Part shown: positions 30,630 through 42,894 of the stretch, one piece after another
Position numbering within the stretch: the stretch's first letter is position 1
How the letters are laid out: each line of letters starts with the position of its first letter
Source of the DNA: Rhinolophus ferrumequinum
Lineage: Eukaryota; Chordata; Mammalia; Chiroptera; Rhinolophidae
DNA: 64,000 nt
Direction of reading: 5' to 3'
Assembly (NCBI RefSeq): GCF_004115265.2
Contig: NC_046304.1
Span: 14,066,292-14,130,291 of the forward strand
Notes under the pieces: generated by a model
Told to the model about the DNA's origin: nothing
What the model saw: the letters and a program-made list of their open reading frames with translations, nothing else
The model's database searches: none
Translations under genes and position numbers: made by a program

Positions 30630-33600
30630 TCACCCTGTGCTGGGCACTGTCCTCTCTACACCGTGGGCACGGCTCTCACGAGCACATACTCACCTGTGGG
30701 ACCTTCGCCTGGATTTTCTTGCACCTGTTATAAGACCTAAGAGAGAAGGAGGCAGTTGGTGAGGTTCCCTCCCTGTCTCTGCAATTATGCACTTTTGCCT
30801 CCCAGCCCCATTCTGTGTAGCTCTATCTTTGTGCCCTCCGGCCAATTCAATAGCGGCTCCAGGCTCATCAAGGGAGTCCTGTTAGATCAGGAGAGGCGGA
30901 GGTCAGAGAGGAAAGGGTGTAATCTCCAATTCCTGGGATGGGTGACTTTGGGACTAATCACCCACCCCCTCCATCAATCTCAGTCCCTAGCCTCTATCCA
31001 CAGGCGAGGCTCTCACCTCTATTCCCTCTCAACACTTTTTTTTTTTATGCCTGAGCCCAACTATTCCTCCTTTCTAACACCTGCCCTGAACCCTCACAAG
31101 AAGGGGAGGAGTGGAAACAGTTGTTCCTTCAGGATGATAGGATGACGGACAAAGACACTGTAAGTTTCCATGTACACTGTAGTGTAAAACGGACTTAAAA
31201 ATGGGCACATACCGTCCTTCTCTGTGCAAAAAAAACTTTCCTGATTAGCCTTTTCCTTCCCAGGCCTGGCCCACCTGAAGGGGTCCCTGTGGCTGGGCAG
31301 GCACAGCCAGATGACTGCAGGGATGAGAGACCTGAAAGGCTTGTTCCTGTCATATGAGGCTTCCAAAGATGTTTGGAGCCACAGACCTCCGGGACTGGCC
31401 TGCACTGCCCCAAAGGAGCTAGATCAGTATAACAGATGCTGAATGCTGATCCCCTTCGCCCTCCACCGTGGGGACAGGAAGGAATGCTGGGTTACCTAAT
31501 CCAAGCAGCCTTCCAGCAATTATTTCATGAGAAAGTCAAGTGCCAAAAGGCGTGCATGTTGCATGTGTGTGTGCGTGTGTGTGTTCCAAGTAGCTGTCTG
31601 GACAGGGTGAACCAAACCGCTCCCTGCATTCTTTCTTTGGGTAAAATGTTTGGTAGAGACCGTGAGAGACACTGCTGCTGCAGCTTCCACCCCAGATGGC
31701 ACTTGTAGCCCCTACAGGTCTGAGCATGGGAGCCTGGAGTTCAGGGACCCTGATCACAGCCAGAAAAACCCAGTCCCTTTCTTTGCAGGACCCAAGGAAG
31801 GACCATGGAGGGACGTCTTAGAAGGGACTGGACAGCTTGACCCCTGGCCCCACAGCCAATGTGCACCTGGACCAGCAGCATAGGTGGGGGTGGCAGGGGT
31901 CCAGCCTTCTCTCCCATCCTCCAGGGGAAAGAAGCCTGGCCGGGTCCCTCTCTGGGGGTGGGAATCTCAATAGTGAGGAAGAAGTGAGAGACTGGAGAGA
32001 CTGGCTTCCCGGGACTCATCCACACTCTCCTATCTCATGTAGGTTCTCTTGTCTGTTTGGATCCACCATGAGAATATCCGGGAGGGGCTGTTTGGGGGCA
32101 GGGCAGGGAAGGGCTCCATCTGCAACTGACATACGGACTCTGTCAAGGGCAGAGATGGGGCTCTCTGTGGGTTCTAGGAAGGCAGACAGTACAAGAATCA
32201 AACCATCCCCCTTGGCTCCTCTCCCTCAGCCGTCAGACCACTGAGTCAGAAGCTGGAGATGAGCCTAGGAGGTAAGGAGAGATGAACCAGGAACGTGAGG
32301 AAGAGGAGCAGAGAGGCAGGGAGAGAAGGAGAGGGGGTGATCGTGGGGTGGGGTAGGCGGGAAGACCAGTGCCTCCCAAGAGCTGGCTCCATGGCCAGGT
32401 GGAGGGAGGCTGCCTCGGCTGCAGGCCCCCTCCTCTCACCCTCCTCCAGCTCAGCCCCTGCCCAGTACCAGGCTGTGAGGGAGGTCAGCGCTGATGAACC
32501 TGGCTGAGCTCCCTCCACATTCACCAGCCCTGATGTCAGTGAGCCGCTGAGGCTGACCTCCCACAGAGTCCTGGGGTCTCTGGCGCCTGCCCTCCCAGCC
32601 TCCCCTTCACCTGGCTCTGACCCCTCCGCTGCCTGCTGGTCCCTGATCCGCTCTGCTTCTAGGCTGGAAGTGGGATGTGGGACAAGCCTTCCTGAGACCC
32701 CCTGTCAGTCTCCCTCCGGAGATCCAATCCCTGCCAGGCCAAAACCGTGAAGTCATGGACCTGAGATGGGGAAACTGAGGCCCTGAGGGGGCATACAAAG
32801 CAAGGCATACAAAGACAGGACTGGAACCGCAGGTCCCAGCCCCAGGTGTGAGACTCTTCTTGTGTGCTGGTCCCAGCGCACCTCCCAGGGCAACAGTCAA
32901 ATTCAGCCAAGTCTGGGCAGCTCCTCACTGTTCCCAGGTTGGTTGGGGGCTCCTCTCCCCTAGAATTGCTCCTCAGGTCTCCAGAAGCCCTACCCCATGG
33001 CCCTCTGGCAGTGGCCCCTGAGGACCACTCCCTCTTCTCTCTCCAGACTCCCTTCCCGCCTTCTCGCTTTTTTCTCCCCAGGGAACTTCCTGAGTGACTC
33101 TTCTTTCACTCATCCCTTGTAGTTCCCAGAGCTCTAAGCTAGGCCTGTCCCCTTTCACCCGCAGGCCCTTTTTGGGGGAGTGTCACCCACCCCCACATCC
33201 AGGCTGATGACTCCCACTTCTCCACCTCTAGGCCAGCCTCTCTCCCCATACCCACCCGCCTCTGGTGCTCTGTCCTGAAGGTCCCACCCACTCGCCGGAC
33301 TCCTGAGAACACATATAGGGATTACAGGGACATAGGAAGTGAGATGGTTCAGTTCTCTGCAGCCCACCTGCCTGTTACCGCCCTCGGCCCTCCGCACTGA
33401 ATCCATATGCATGGGTGCAGTGTATGCACACGTTTGTATGCACGTGTCAGACTCCATCCTTGGAGATCAGGGGCTGTCTGTCTCAACTGTATCTATCCCA
33501 ACAGTATCTTTAGAAAGTACTCAATAAATTCTGGGTGAATGCCTGGGAAAGGGGGATCATTGGAGAGCTAGTGGAACCAACAGGACTACCGGATGGATGG

Positions 33601-34539
33601 AAAATGGGGAGAGAGAGGGGAGAGAGGCAAGGGTGTCTCCCAAATGCTGGCTTGGGCTGTAGGGGTACCACTCACTAAGACAGGTCACAGAGAGGGTACC
33701 TTAGACGGCATAGTGAGCCATGGGGGGCTCATAGATGCTACACAGAGCTTGTCTCCAAGGTCACGTCAGCCTTTGTGCTAGGTCAAAGGCTGCTGACCTC
33801 ACTGGTCACCTCACCCCTTCAAACCGCTCTGCCAGGAAGGGCCCAGGTTGGAGTGTCACAGGCCAGGCCACACCCATTATCTGTCAGGCCCTCACTGGGC
33901 CTGCCACACTGTCCATGCAGCCCTCAGCTTGACGGGGCTACTAAGGGGCCTGGCAGTCAGGCTTCATAACTGGGAAGGTGCATGAAAACAGCCATACGCC
34001 GCTTCTCACGTTCAGGCACCCAAAGGGAACAAGCCAACAAGGACCCCACAGAGAAGTCCACTCCAACACTAGCCCCCCCTGGCAAACACACCATCCCCCA
34101 GTCCTCCTCCCAAATCCTGAAACCCAGCCTCTGCCCTAGAAACCGTTGCCTTGTTATGAGATCCATAGGGGTGGGGACACAGGGCTTGTGTTTATCTTTT
34201 CCTGCCAGGTTGCTGGGTTCAGGAGCCAAGAGGAGTGTGAAGCAGGGAGGCAGGAGCCATGGTGAAGGTTGTGCAGAAGCAGAAGCCCTGGGGTGGGCAA
34301 GTGCTGGAGTCCCAGGCCTCATCTCCACCCAGGTGAGGGGCACGTGGGGCTCTGCCCTCTGCCTCACAGCTCTGCCGGCCTGAAGCAGAGCCACTGAGGC
34401 CGATCCTGGGACCCTGAGGCCCCTGGAAGGTCGGGAAGAGACTCCTGCCCCTGGGTCACTCCCACTGCTCTCTACCAAGCCCTTCTTTAAACGCCATCCG
34501 TCCATTTCAGTGACACTGTGCCGGACACACATGTAAACT

Positions 34540-34960
34540 TGTAATGTTCATCTTTTCCTCACGTATCTGAGGGCATGTCTGTGCATGTATCATGCTTGCA
34601 CATCCATGTGTGGGTGTGTCCGTGAAGAAGAAAGATATGGGAGTTACAGAGTCTCTAAGACCTGCACGCATATGTGGCATGTGGGGTGTGTGCACATTTG
34701 CAAGTACCCATGTTTCTAGAAAGGATTTTTATGCATTTGCTCACAGGTGGTGAATGTGTTTATGAACACACATATGTTACACATGCTTGCTGGCAGTACA
34801 CATGTCAACATAGACATCAGGATGTGCCCTATGACACTAATACTACGCACATGCCTGTACATGTATGTCATGTGTCTACATGAGCTTACATACGTCAGAT
34901 GTCTGTGTGGGTATCATTGTGTGAGCATGAGTACACGTGTGAGCCTGACAACGTGTGGCA
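34540..34960. repeat. Degenerate ACATGTGT-rich low-complexity region
   Basis: Recurrent CATGTGT, ACACATGT, GTACATGTATG and ACACGTGT words over roughly 420 bases, without a fixed period. Looks like a decayed alternating purine-pyrimidine repeat. Confidence 0.6.
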
Positions 34961-35796
34961 CATGCCCCATTTCTTGCTGACTCTTTAACCCAACCTAGAA
35001 GTCTGTTTCTAGAAGGCAGGGACTCTTGCATGTAAAATTCTAAGGGGGCCCTAATCTGGGGAGGTTGTATAGAGAACAGAGCTTCCCTCCCTCCTGGACC
35101 AACATTGGGCCCCGTTGGGCCCAGTAAAGGAGCAATTTCCCACAGGCCTCTGCTGAGGCCCAGGCTACCCGGAGAGCAAACAACATGCATCCCTGCATGG
35201 ACGAGCCTGTGGGCCTCCCCCCAGAGCTGGGGGCTCCAGAGGGTGTGGAGTGGAGACAGCTGCTTCCAGCCCAGATAAGACTGTTGGGCTCACATTTTCC
35301 ATTTCCAGGATCCTCCGCCTCAGATCCCAGCCCCTAAGCCCTGGCCCTATGGCCTCGAGAGGTCTCCACTGACTCACCCACCCCCCCACCCCCACCCTGG
35401 GATCTGCAGAGCCAAGAGGGGAGGCTGAAGTCCGGGAAGAGCATGCACTCTGCCAAAGCCACTGGAGACTGGGAAAGTGGTCTCTGGGGTAGGACAGGCC
35501 CAGCCTGAGGCCCTTACAGCTTATATCCTGACCTTTGGGCCTCCGGAAACCCGCTCAGAGATGGGAGGAAGGAGGACAGGCCCCTCCTCTTATAACAACA
35601 GTCCCTGCATGGAAGCTCCTCTGCCCTGCCCAGCCTGGCTGCCTCAGCACAGAGCTCAGACCCAGGGAGGCAAGCAGTCATCTGGGGGCAGGACTGGGCT
35701 CGAACTCTGGGCTCCTTCTCCCTTTCCCCATCTCCTCCACAACTGCCCACCCAAAGGCCTGGCCCCTCCAGCCCTGCCTGGCCTACCGCCCCTCCC

Positions 35797-35816
35797 CATT
35801 CCTGGGCTATTTATAG
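35797..35816. promoter_or_regulatory. Candidate muscle element: MCAT plus MEF2 motif
   Basis: CATTCC (TEAD/MCAT core) at 35,797-35,802 is followed 4 bases later by CTATTTATAG at 35,807-35,816, a full match to the MEF2 consensus YTAWWWWTAR. It is 5.7 kb upstream of the SMTNL2 start codon in repeat-poor sequence; an E-box CAGCTG lies about 550 bases away near 35,258. Activity is inference. Confidence 0.35.
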
Positions 35817-37887
35817 GGCCTGGCTCAGTGGCCTCCAGGACAAGAGGAGCCAGAGCTCCAGGGCTACGGCTCACCGGGCCTTCCCCAGGGGCCCCCACAG
35901 GCTGGGCAGTGTCCGCTTTCAGCCTAGCAAAAGGTCTGGTCACTCAGAGTGAGCAGTGGGGGTGGGGAGGCCAGGCTGAGGTGGGGGTTGGGTGGAGGCC
36001 TGGTCCAGGGACCTGCTGGAGCCTTTTGCAGTCCATAGACAAGCCGGGCTTCCTCAAAAGCACTGGGGCTGGGGGCTTGTACAGGAGGTCTCGGGGGGAC
36101 CAGCTCCTCCTTGGGAAGGCCTGGAGGGCAGAGACCAGCATCCGGGCTCACCAGGCTGCCACCTCCTCTGCAAGCCCCCAGAATCACCTTTTTCTAACAA
36201 AATGGTCCCTCTGCTCCATGGATCGCCTCCACCAACAGGGGAATGCCTGAGGGTGCATTCAAGGTCCTTCCAGCAAAATGCACAAAACTCATACTTCTGC
36301 AGTTTTGCCTGCACTGGCACCTCGGCCTGAAGCGTCCCTTGCACTTGCCATCCTGTCTGGCAAGTTCCTGCTCATTCTTCAGCTCTTCAGAGCCCGGTGT
36401 TAATGCTGCCTCCTCTGGGAAACCATTCCTGCTGAAGCGGTCACCACTCCTCGCCTCCACCCGGGCCCCACCACACCCATTAGAATAGGTTATATTCCTC
36501 CTGTCCTTCCCTATCTGCCTCCCCCAATGTGGGGCTTGTGCCTCTCTTGAGCAGAGCTCTCTGTTTAGGGGTGTCTGGGAAGCTTCCCATCACCCTCAGG
36601 CTAGGGGCTCCAGAAAGGGCAGGAGCCTATCTTACTCACCCCTCTGCCCCATCGCCCTCTCCCCAGTTCCATCGGCCGGTGTTTATTGAATGAGTGAATG
36701 AAGGGGGAGGAATGCTGAATGAATGAGTGTATGAACCAGTGATTGAATAGTGAACGGAGGTGGAGAGAACAAGGCAGGGAAGGAAAGCAGAAAAGACCCC
36801 TTCTGAGTCTCCTGAACCCCAGAGTAACTGCCTGGTGTCCCAGTGGGCGGAAAGGCAGCGGGGCAGCCCAGGCCAGGGCTCGGTGACATGGCTCAGCCCT
36901 GGGAAGCAGCCAGATCGGTCACTCTCATTCTTTCCAGATCAAAGTTCCCCCAGGGAACAGCCGGGAACCTGACACTGGTGGGGAGGTGTGGATGTTGTGC
37001 CAGCTGGCCCCGTTCAGGAAGAGGGCACACAGAGGCAAGGCACCTGTCCCCAGCTCCAGGGACAGCAGGCCAGCAGCCCAGGGAGGGGGCTGGACACACA
37101 TATACACACTTACTCCAGCCTCAAACCCAGCCCTTCCCTCAGATAAAGGGTCACACAGGTAGGTAGGGTTCCTGGCTCCAGGCACTTCTGTTCCAGACTC
37201 CCCAAGGACTCCAAGGCCCCCAGGGCCCCCGGAGTTCAGCTCCTTGCATTTCACCCTCCATGTCAGTTTTGAATCACCCTCTGCCCCATCTCTCCACGGC
37301 TTCCATCTCAGACACCCTCCGGGTCCATCTTTCTCTCTCTCCCAGTCATTGTGTCTGTTTTTCTGTGTTTGCACCTTTCTGTCTCAGCTCTCCACATTTC
37401 TTTGCATTTTTTGATCCCCTTGGTCCTTGTATCCCGGTCTCTTTCCATCTCTCTGTATCTCCCTAGATATGAAGAATAACGATGGAGTGGTGAGTCAGCC
37501 CTTTCTTCTCAGGAGGAGCTGTTTCACCTTCTTCCCACTCTCCAGCCCCTGGTCCCTACAATCTGCAGTGAAAAGCTTTTCCCGGTGGTGGGATAGGAGT
37601 GGGAGAGAATGGGAGAGGACAGAACCCATTGCCCCTGTTGCAGCCAGGCCCTCTTGGTACCCTCAGGCTGCTAAGTCTGAGCCAGACCTAGGTCAGCCCC
37701 ACAGCCACGCGAGCAGGCAGGGAGGAAGTGGGCAGAGCTGATCTGGGGCAGGAGGCCCACGTCAGTGGGCCAGGTCCGAGTCTGCCACTCCTCTGTCCTT
37801 CCTTATTCCACTGCAAGCTATGGAAAGTCATGTCACAGCCAGTTTTTGACTTCATGCCCCCATCCCCATGTACAAACTAGCGTGGAA

Positions 37888-37917
37888 GTGCGCGCGCACA
37901 CACACACACACACACAG
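37888..37917. repeat. (GC)n(AC)n dinucleotide tract
   Basis: GCGCGC followed by about ten CA units. Confidence 0.9.
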
Positions 37918-37919
37918 TA

Positions 37920-38095
37920 TAGGGGCATGATGGAGCACAAGATTCCAAATCTCAGTCATGGCTCATCACTACTTGTACCTCAGTTGTCTTATCTGTAAAA
38001 TGGGAATTATAATAATAGTATCTGTTTCCTAGGATTATTGTATTAAATTAGTTCATGTTTCTAAGGTCCTTACAAAGGCCATTATATCTGGCAGA
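37920..38095 (+). repeat. MIR SINE remnant, sense
   Basis: Contains 'cctcagttgtcttatctg', 'taaaatgggaattataat' and 'ttcctaggattattg', the conserved MIR core and its 3' side. Confidence 0.7.
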
Positions 38096-38099
38096 TAGT

Positions 38100-38100
<1 letters not shown>

Positions 38101-38187
<87 letters not shown>

Positions 38188-38199
38188 CACACACACACA
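38101..38199. repeat. (AT)n(AC)n compound microsatellite
   Basis: About 80 bases of nearly pure AT with a few GT/AC interruptions, then an AC run. Strongly self-complementary. Confidence 0.95.
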
Positions 38200-38934
38200 T
38201 ATTATGCATACATGCTTCCAACTTGACTCTCAAACACTGCGGGTTGTTTCACTTTTATCCTGTTGCCTGAGGCTGAGCCACATCCTGGTCACCAACAGGT
38301 CCAAACAGGCCTGACGTGAGTAGCTGTAATTCAAGTCAAGGAATAACATACAGTTCTGGGTGTGTGCATTTCTACAGATCTGCTTGTGAAACAATGTCTA
38401 GTTAACAGCAGCCACACCACATGTGGAGACGTCACATTGCTCTGGTTAAAAATGGTTGAAACCATCTCCTGCTCTAAACACATGGAAGTGAGATTTTAAA
38501 AAATGTGATCATAACACAAATGCAATCAATAACATAAGAGGGACATGTTTGCAGACAAGAAATGGAAACTTCTCCTTCAAAAGAAAGGCAGTCCCTGGGG
38601 ACTGGGAAGTGAGCAGGCCTATGTGTAAGGTGTGGGCTACAATGCAAATGCTAAGCCAGGCTGGGGCCTCAGCCTGATTGGTGTCAGGACTTGTGCTGCC
38701 AGGTGATGAACGTAAAGCAGAGCAGCTACAGCTACCCTTTAAGATCATAGCAAGAAACCAAAGCCACCGGGCTACAGTTGGGCCCTCAGCAGAGCCACCA
38801 AACTCAAAGGGACTGTCGCAGAAATGCACCACTCCCACGAAGTGGAGCCCTCAGTGGACGTCTCTAGAAAACCCTGGTCTGGAGCCGGCCAGATACAGAC
38901 CAAGCTGAGGTCACTAGCAGATGATCTTGTGTTT
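38200..38934. other. Intergenic stretch with no element recognised
   Basis: No exon, RNA gene or nameable repeat seen. Confidence 0.5.
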
Positions 38935-39082
38935 TAAAGAATGTCCAGGTAACCTCACAACCAAAAATTACAGAGCACTGAGGATACAAACAAACCCTGC
39001 AAATGGAAGAACTGATAGCTGAAAAAATCAAGTTTTAACGCGATTTAAAGTAGGTATCTTTAAAGTCCTCAAAGAAATCAGA
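38935..39082 (+). repeat. HAL1/L1-type fragment, left part
   Basis: A-rich LINE ORF1-like sequence ending in 'aaagtcctcaaagaaatcag', which reappears with two changes at 40,976-40,995 where the LINE resumes. It flanks the inserted L1. Confidence 0.5.
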
Positions 39083-40973
39083 ATTATCTAGAGAATGATT
39101 AAGATGGTAGAGTAGATAAATGCTGTGCTTGCCTAATCCCCTGAACACATCAAAATTATAACTAAACTATAAAACAATCAACCTGGAGAACCATATGAAA
39201 TCTAGCTGAACAGAAATTTTTGTGTTTTTTTAACTACCAATTTGTAATTAAGGTTTATTGGGGTGACAATTGTTAGTAAAGTTACATAGATTTCAGGTGT
39301 ACAATTCTGTAATACATCATCTATATATTACGTTGTGTGTTCACCACCCAGAGACAGTGAACAGAAGTTGTATAACTAAGGACATAAAGAAGAAGCCACA
39401 TCAAAACTGGTAGGAGGGGCAGAGGTGTGAAAAGGGCTGACCCCAAACCTCTGTGTGGCAGATGAAAACTGGGAGGGATAAGTCTGCCACAGAGGTTCCC
39501 CCTGGAGGAGCAAGGGACCCCACACCAACCTCCCCAGCCCAGAGTACTGGCGCTGAGAAGAGGAGCCCCACAACATCTGGCCAGATCTGGCTGTGAAAAA
39601 CAGTGGGGATTCCTACCATCAGGGTGGGATGGAAAGCAGCGGGAAACCCAGCCATCCTCTTAAAGGGCCCATGCACAATTCACTAGCTCGCAAGTATTCA
39701 CCCTGGGATCCAGCAGAAGGACACTGACTCAGGGGATGTTGGAGACATATGGGGGAGGGGGGGACAGACTAAGATGTGTGGCCTTGGAGGGAAGCCTGGA
39801 AGACAGTCTGCATTTTCTCTGTGTGGGGAACTTCTCCCGTGCAGCTGGCAGACTGGCGTCATCTTTCTTGTGTTGAGCCTGCCTCCTACGCTTAAGGCCA
39901 AATCTGAATCTGACTGGTCAATTGAGCTCTGCAGCTCTGTCCTGCTGACTCACTGGGACCCTGCCCCACCCAACTCCCTACAGCAGGAGGCTTTGTCAGC
40001 AGCTGAACTTTACCGGAGACAGCAACCAGCAACAGGCAGCAACAGGCCTCCATGCATCCTGGCTTTTTGCAGAGCTACCCCAGGCCTGGTACTGGTGGCA
40101 GCCATCCTCAGTTCTGTGTGGCTTCTCCCACATGCCTCTAGGTTCAGCACAGGCAGCAACCAACTGTGGATCACTTTGTAGCTCCTACCAGGTAGTCCCT
40201 GACTAGTCACAGGCAGTGGGTGACCTGGGCCTGCACCAGAGCCCCTCTCAAGAGGCCCCAGAATCAACACTTTGAGGTCAGTTTCAGATCACAGCAGAGC
40301 ACTGTCCAATTAGTCCCACAAGTGGCACACCCAAAGAGTGGTCTCAACAGGCACCAGAGCCCACTGAGGTGAATCCTGCTCTGTGTGATAAGCCCCTTGC
40401 ACAGCAGCTCATAAGCTGTGGGTGTGGCCAAATCCCACAGCCAATCAGCCTGAGGGTCAATCCTACCCACTGACGTGCCAACAGCAATCAAGGCTCAAGT
40501 ATAACAGGAGGGCACACACAACCCACATAAGGGACACTCCTGGAGCACCTGGAGCAGGTGACCAGGGAGACTGTGCCATGGCCCCACAGGGCACTTACTA
40601 CTTAAGGCCACCTGACGAGAGACCAGATCTACCTAATACATACAAACAGAGAAGTAGCCAAAATAAGAAAACAAAGAAATACGCCCCAAATGAAGGAACA
40701 GGAGAAAACTCCAGTAAAAGAACTAAACAAAATGGAAATAAGCAACCTACCAGAGACAGGGTTCAAAACACTGGTTATAAGGATGCTCAAGGAACTTAGT
40801 GAGAACTTCACAAAGAGATAGCAAGCACAATAAAGGACATAAAAACCATAAAAAAGAACCAGTCAGAAGTGAAGAATACAATAACTAAAATGAAGAATGC
40901 ACTAGAAGGAATCACCAGCAGACTAGATGAAGCAGAGGATCAAATCAAATTTTTAATAAAAAAATCTTATAAA
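39083..40973 (+). mobile_element. L1 LINE: 5' UTR and start of ORF1 only, 3' end missing
   Basis: Sense strand. The left end ('agaatgattaagatggtag', 'acatcaaaattataactaaac') and 39,370-40,600 match the recalled 5' UTR of young bat/laurasiatherian L1 elements, including 'aacagcaatcaaggctcaa' and 'cacaacccacataaggg'. 40,640-40,955 is ORF1 start ('gaactaaacaaaatggaaat', 'ttataaggatgctcaagg', 'agcagaggatcaaatca'). It stops there in 'tttttaataaaaaaatctt'. A roughly 20-bp near-identical sequence flanks both ends. A 137-bp antisense L1 3' end is inserted at 39,220-39,356. Not capable of coding a full ORF1. Confidence 0.7.
39220..39356 (-). mobile_element. 5'-truncated L1 3' end inserted in the L1 5' UTR
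   Basis: Minus strand reads the L1 3' end ('tgtacacctgaaatctatg', 'tgtcaccccaataaac') then a short A-rich tail. Host sequence TGAACAGAA plus three or four more bases is present on both sides (from 39,207 and from 39,358), a target duplication of about 13 bp. Younger than the L1 it sits in. Confidence 0.75.
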
Positions 40974-41760
40974 TAAAGTTCTCAAAGAAATCAAAGGGCT
41001 AGCAACCATGAAACAACAAAAGGAAGTCATGAGATAAGAGTAGGACAAATGACAAAGATTCCACTAGAAATATGGGAAATTAAAATTACAGAAAAAAAAC
41101 CCTCGAAAGGTGAGCTTAATACCTCACTAAATGCAGCTGGAGAGAGACATAATAAACTACAAGACTGAATTGAGGAAATCTCCAAGAACGTATCACTAAG
41201 AAATTACAGATGAAAAATATGAAAGAAAAAAAATTAGACACAAAGAGAATAGAAATAGATGTATCCAGAACAGATAGCTGGAAAGAGTGATGGAGAGGAA
41301 TTGCTAAAGAGGTGATGGTTGCTGATTTTTTCAGAAACGAGAAAACATAAATCCTTACATTGGGAAACATTTTCACCACATGCTAAGCATGATAAACAAA
41401 CAAAAATCCGTACTGGTCTCACATTTTAGTAAAACTTCAGAACATCAAACATCAAGGGAAAAAAACCCCAAAACAAAAACCTAGTACAAGAAAAAAAGGC
41501 AGATTATCTAAAAGCAGGGAACAAGAATCTGATATCACCGTCCTCATCAGCAACACTAGAAGCCAGAAAACAATAAACTAATATTTTCAAATGGATGAAG
41601 GAAAATAAACTTGCACCTAGAGTTGTGGACACAGCACTATTATCCTTTAAGAGTAATGGCAAATTAAATACATTTTCAGACATCATTTAAAAGAAAAAAA
41701 TGAACCTAGAAAAACGCTGTGGGTTGCAACAAGCAATAATGAGCAAATAAATCACCTAAA
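40974..41760 (+). repeat. HAL1/L1-type fragment, right part
   Basis: A-rich sense LINE sequence resuming after the inserted L1, with 'agaaattacagatgaaaaat', 'ccttacattgggaaac' and 'gccagaaaacaataaac' segments. Multiply broken. Confidence 0.5.
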
Positions 41761-42355
41761 TGTATTGCCAAATCTACATAGCCATCTGTAGTTTCTGGTC
41801 CTAATATTTCAGATCACGAGAACGTGGGCGTTGAGCGGACAGAGTATGGAGGGCAGTCAAGAGCCCTGCGTATCAGATGCTGCTGGTGAGCTCATCACAT
41901 CCCCTCCGCTTCACCTCCAATTTCAGCCAAGGCTGTAGCCATCTGTTCCTGGGTGCTCAGGATGACAGGCTCTCACCTCAAGAGTGTTTCACACCTCTAA
42001 AGGCAGCCCTCAGTGGGGGCGTTGGGAGGGGGGCGGGTGACAGCTGATGGATAAATGATTCCCCCACCAGCGGTTCACGGGGATAATTTTGAAAAGGCTT
42101 CTTTCTATAGGCTCCTCAGAAAATCCCCACAGGAACTGAGTCCAAATTGCCCACATTAGAGACCCTACTGACACACCCATAGTGGCTTCCTCTCTGTCTC
42201 TCACTCTCCCAGCCTCTCTCTCCAGCTTCCTGCCATTACCTCCCAGATCACCTGTCTAAAACATAAACTCTTAGCGCCGGCTTTGCTTCCAAGAGGACTC
42301 TGAACTAAGACACTAAGGTTCTTGTCTTCTTCAGCGGATCATAGAGACACAGATT
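41761..42355. other. Intergenic stretch, unassigned
   Basis: 'tagtttctggtcctaatatttcagatc' and 'gagactctgaactaagaca'-like text suggests an old dispersed repeat, but no family is assigned. No coding signal. Confidence 0.4.
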
Positions 42356-42735
42356 ATTTGCTCGTTTGCTTTTTATTGAGGTATTATTTACCTCCATTAA
42401 ATGAATTTTATGGATGTAAAGTGAATGGTTTTTAGTACATCCACGAGGGTGTGCAACCATCACCACTACCTAATTCCAGAACACTTTCCTCACTCCAAGC
42501 AGAAAGTCTGTACGCATTAGCAGTCACACCCTAATTCTACCACTAATCTGCTTTCTATCTCTATGGACTTTCCTATTCTGGACATTTCATATAAATGGAG
42601 TCATATAACGTGTGGTCTTACGTGACTGGCTCTTTCACTCAGCATGTGTTTCCAAGCTTCGTCCATGCTACAGTATGTATTACAGTCCTTCAGCCCTTTT
42701 TATGTCTGAATTATATTCCATTGTATGGCAGAGCA
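42356..42735 (-). repeat. L1M LINE fragment, antisense
   Basis: Complement of an old L1 3' UTR: 'tttttattgaggtattattta', 'tggactttcctattctggac', 'tcatataaatggagtcatat' and 'ttatattccattgtatgg'. Confidence 0.75.
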
Positions 42736-42894
42736 AAATAAGGGTAGGTTTCAGCTGCAAGATAATAGTTTACTAATCAGGAAATACTGACACAAACATG
42801 TTATTTAGAAACACAGCAGTATTTTTATTAAATCAGCTAAAAAAGAAATAAAGCAATTGCCCGTGGGAAAGAGAAAATAGAAAGAACAACATAC

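Noticed and set aside
35477-36250. 257-codon plus-strand open frame upstream of SMTNL2
   Set aside because: Proline/glycine-rich low-complexity translation typical of GC-rich noncoding DNA; no similarity or exon signals.
38101-38185. Long AT palindrome as a possible hairpin element
   Set aside because: It is an ordinary (AT)n microsatellite; self-complementarity follows from the dinucleotide.
39420-40620. GC-rich, open-frame-bearing region as a possible host gene
   Set aside because: It matches the recalled 5' UTR of an L1 element and leads directly into L1 ORF1.
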